NCBI RefSeq assembly: GCF_025950085.1
Contig: NZ_JAPDDS010000001.1
Location: forward strand, 682,001 to 746,000
Direction: 5' to 3'
Origin: Luteolibacter flavescens
GTDB lineage: Bacteria; Verrucomicrobiota; Verrucomicrobiia; Verrucomicrobiales; Akkermansiaceae
DNA length: 64,000 nt
The notes below the pieces were generated by a model. It saw nothing but the letters and a program-made list of their open reading frames with translations. It was not told the DNA's origin and did not search any database. The position numbers and the translations under genes were made by a program. Shown piece after piece: positions 62,819 to 64,000 of this stretch; positions within the stretch are counted from its first letter, which is position 1; every line of letters starts with the position of its first letter.

Positions 62819-64000
62819 ATGAATTTCCCCCGTATCCTACGCTCCATGCGCCCGCTGATCCTGCTCGCCGCCCTGGCCGCACCCGTACTCTTCGCCGCGG
62901 AACGGCCGAATATCCTCTTCATCTTCTCCGACGATCACGCGCTGAATGCGATCTCGGCCTATGGCGGGCCGCTGAAGGACCTCGCCCCGACGCCGAATCT
63001 CGACCGCATTGCACGGGATGGTGCCATCTTCACCCGTTCCTACTGCGGAAACTCGATCTGCGGCCCCTCGCGCGCCACCGTGCTCACCGGCAAGCACAGC
63101 CACATCAATGGCTTCCCGGACAATGACGGGTCGCGCTTCGATGGCAGCCAGACGACCTTTCCGAAGCTCCTCCAGAAAGCGGGGTACCAGACCTCGCTGA
63201 TCGGAAAGTGGCACCTCGTCTCGCAGCCGACGGGCTTCGATCACTGGGAGATCCTCCCCGGCCAGGGCAGCTACTATAATCCGGAATTCGTCTCCGCGAC
63301 CGGGCGGAAACGCGAGCAGGGCTACTGCACGGACGTCATCACTGACAAGGCGATCGCATGGCTGGAGGGACGGGACAAGACGAAGCCCTTCGTGCTCATG
63401 TGCCAGCACAAGGCACCGCATCGCAACTGGTCCCCTGCCCTGCGCCACCTCGATCTTTTCAAAGACGTCACCTTCCCCGAGCCGCCGACGCTCTTCGACA
63501 ACTACGAGGGACGTAGTGGCACGCTGAAGGAGCAGCAGATGAGTATCGCCCGCGACATCTCGTGGGGGCATGACATGAAGTTCAAGGGGCAGAATCTTTT
63601 CCCCGAGGACTTCACCAGCCAAGGGGCGAACGGCGAGTACCAGCGGATGACCGCGGAGCAGAAGCAGGCATGGGATGAAAAGCGGGAACCCGAGAACGAG
63701 GCCTTCATCGCCGACATGAAGGCGGGCAAGCTCAAGGCAGACGACGTCACCCGCTGGAAACACCAGCGCTACCTGAAGGACTACCTGCGAACGGTGCGCG
63801 CCGTGGACGAGGGCGTGGGCCGGGTGCTCGACTATCTGGACAAGTCCGGCCTCGCGGAGAACACGCTGGTCATCTACTCCTCCGACCAGGGCTTCTACCT
63901 CGGCGAGCACGGCTGGTATGACAAGCGGTGGATGTTCGAGGAAAGCCTCTCGATGCCCTTCATCGCCCGCTGGCCCGGCGTCGTGAAGCCCGGGCTACGG
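62819..64000 (+). CDS. Secreted sulfatase, cut by the right edge
   Basis: 394 codons are open to the window end. The start is the ATG at 62819 or 62846, giving a signal peptide (PLILLAALAAPVLFAA). The metal-site residues are NILFIFSDDHALN (Asp38, Asp39). Cys81 in NSICGPSRATVLTG is in the CxPSR motif and would become formylglycine. Further blocks are LIGKWHLVSQPTGFDHW and YSSDQGFYLGEHGWYDKR. It hydrolyses sulfate esters, probably on a sulfated glycan outside the cytoplasm. The C-terminus lies beyond the window. Confidence 0.93.
   Translation, partial: MNFPRILRSMRPLILLAALAAPVLFAAERPNILFIFSDDHALNAISAYGGPLKDLAPTPNLDRIARDGAIFTRSYCGNSICGPSRATVLTGKHSHINGFPDNDGSRFDGSQTTFPKLLQKAGYQTSLIGKWHLVSQPTGFDHWEILPGQGSYYNPEFVSATGRKREQGYCTDVITDKAIAWLEGRDKTKPFVLMCQHKAPHRNWSPALRHLDLFKDVTFPEPPTLFDNYEGRSGTLKEQQMSIARDISWGHDMKFKGQNLFPEDFTSQGANGEYQRMTAEQKQAWDEKREPENEAFIADMKAGKLKADDVTRWKHQRYLKDYLRTVRAVDEGVGRVLDYLDKSGLAENTLVIYSSDQGFYLGEHGWYDKRWMFEESLSMPFIARWPGVVKPGLR

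Overview
The window looks like an ordinary chromosome segment of a high-GC member of the Verrucomicrobia, most likely a Luteolibacter-like Verrucomicrobiaceae. This is inferred from gene content, not from any search. The supporting genes are secreted DUF1080 proteins, a sialate O-acetylesterase, a sulfatase, a PA14/cadherin-type secreted metalloprotease, a PQQ-sugar-dehydrogenase-like propeller, a DUF5069 protein, many small lipoproteins, and a membrane protein with an NPYQTP-type N-terminus. GC is high throughout except around 30.8-33.0 kb.

Layout. 0-6.8 kb: the start of nadC (cut by the left edge), a secreted DUF3500 protein, a lipoprotein hydrolase, an MFS transporter, a DUF892 stress protein, a GAF histidine kinase and a repeat lipoprotein. 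6.8-11.7 kb: one 1642-residue secreted metzincin-like protein. 11.9-16.6 kb: sialate O-acetylesterase, soluble sugar dehydrogenase homologue, a small secreted protein and tcdA. 16.6-21.7 kb: an ABC-2 exporter pair, L,D-transpeptidase, an exported archaemetzincin-like protein and a DUF1080 protein. 21.8-25.3 kb: a trans-4-hydroxyproline catabolic cluster (epimerase, deaminase, 2-oxoglutarate semialdehyde dehydrogenase), followed by a large lipoprotein, a PAS-AraC regulator, YjbQ and an exported 6-phosphogluconolactonase homologue. 30.0-33.1 kb: tRNA-Lys(CUU), then a lower-GC patch with three small coupled genes, a PIN-like protein and a broken CHAP-domain remnant. 33.1-37.9 kb: an acetyltransferase, a complete polyamine-type ABC operon potABCD and a DUF2007 protein. 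38.0-45.4 kb: a large secreted metallophosphoesterase, a SYLF lipoprotein, a VOC protein, a basic helix-turn-helix protein, a heavily structured convergent gap, and a coupled SPFH-NAD kinase pair. 45.6-49.2 kb: two coupled secreted helical-repeat genes, the first split by an IS5-type element. 49.3-53.6 kb: sucA-sucB of 2-oxoglutarate dehydrogenase. 53.7-64.0 kb: an ABC ATPase, a sugar isomerase-like protein, RsmB-type methyltransferase, a ParE-type toxin-antitoxin pair, an envelope lipid-carrier-like protein, a second DUF1080 protein, an inverted-repeat element, a ROK-type kinase, DUF5069 and a sulfatase cut by the right edge.

How the parts fit. Much of the window serves an exported, polymer-degrading lifestyle: esterase, sulfatase, DUF1080 proteins and sugar kinase for glycans, and hydroxyproline and polyamine uptake or breakdown for collagen- or plant-wall-like nitrogen sources. 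The hydroxyproline pathway ends in 2-oxoglutarate, which the sucAB complex in the same window oxidises. The least explained stretches are the structured RNA-like gap at 43.04-43.37 kb, the SPFH-NAD kinase pair, the low-GC patch beside the tRNA, and the inverted repeat at 60.57-60.73 kb. No CRISPR array, rRNA operon, prophage or clear defence island was seen.
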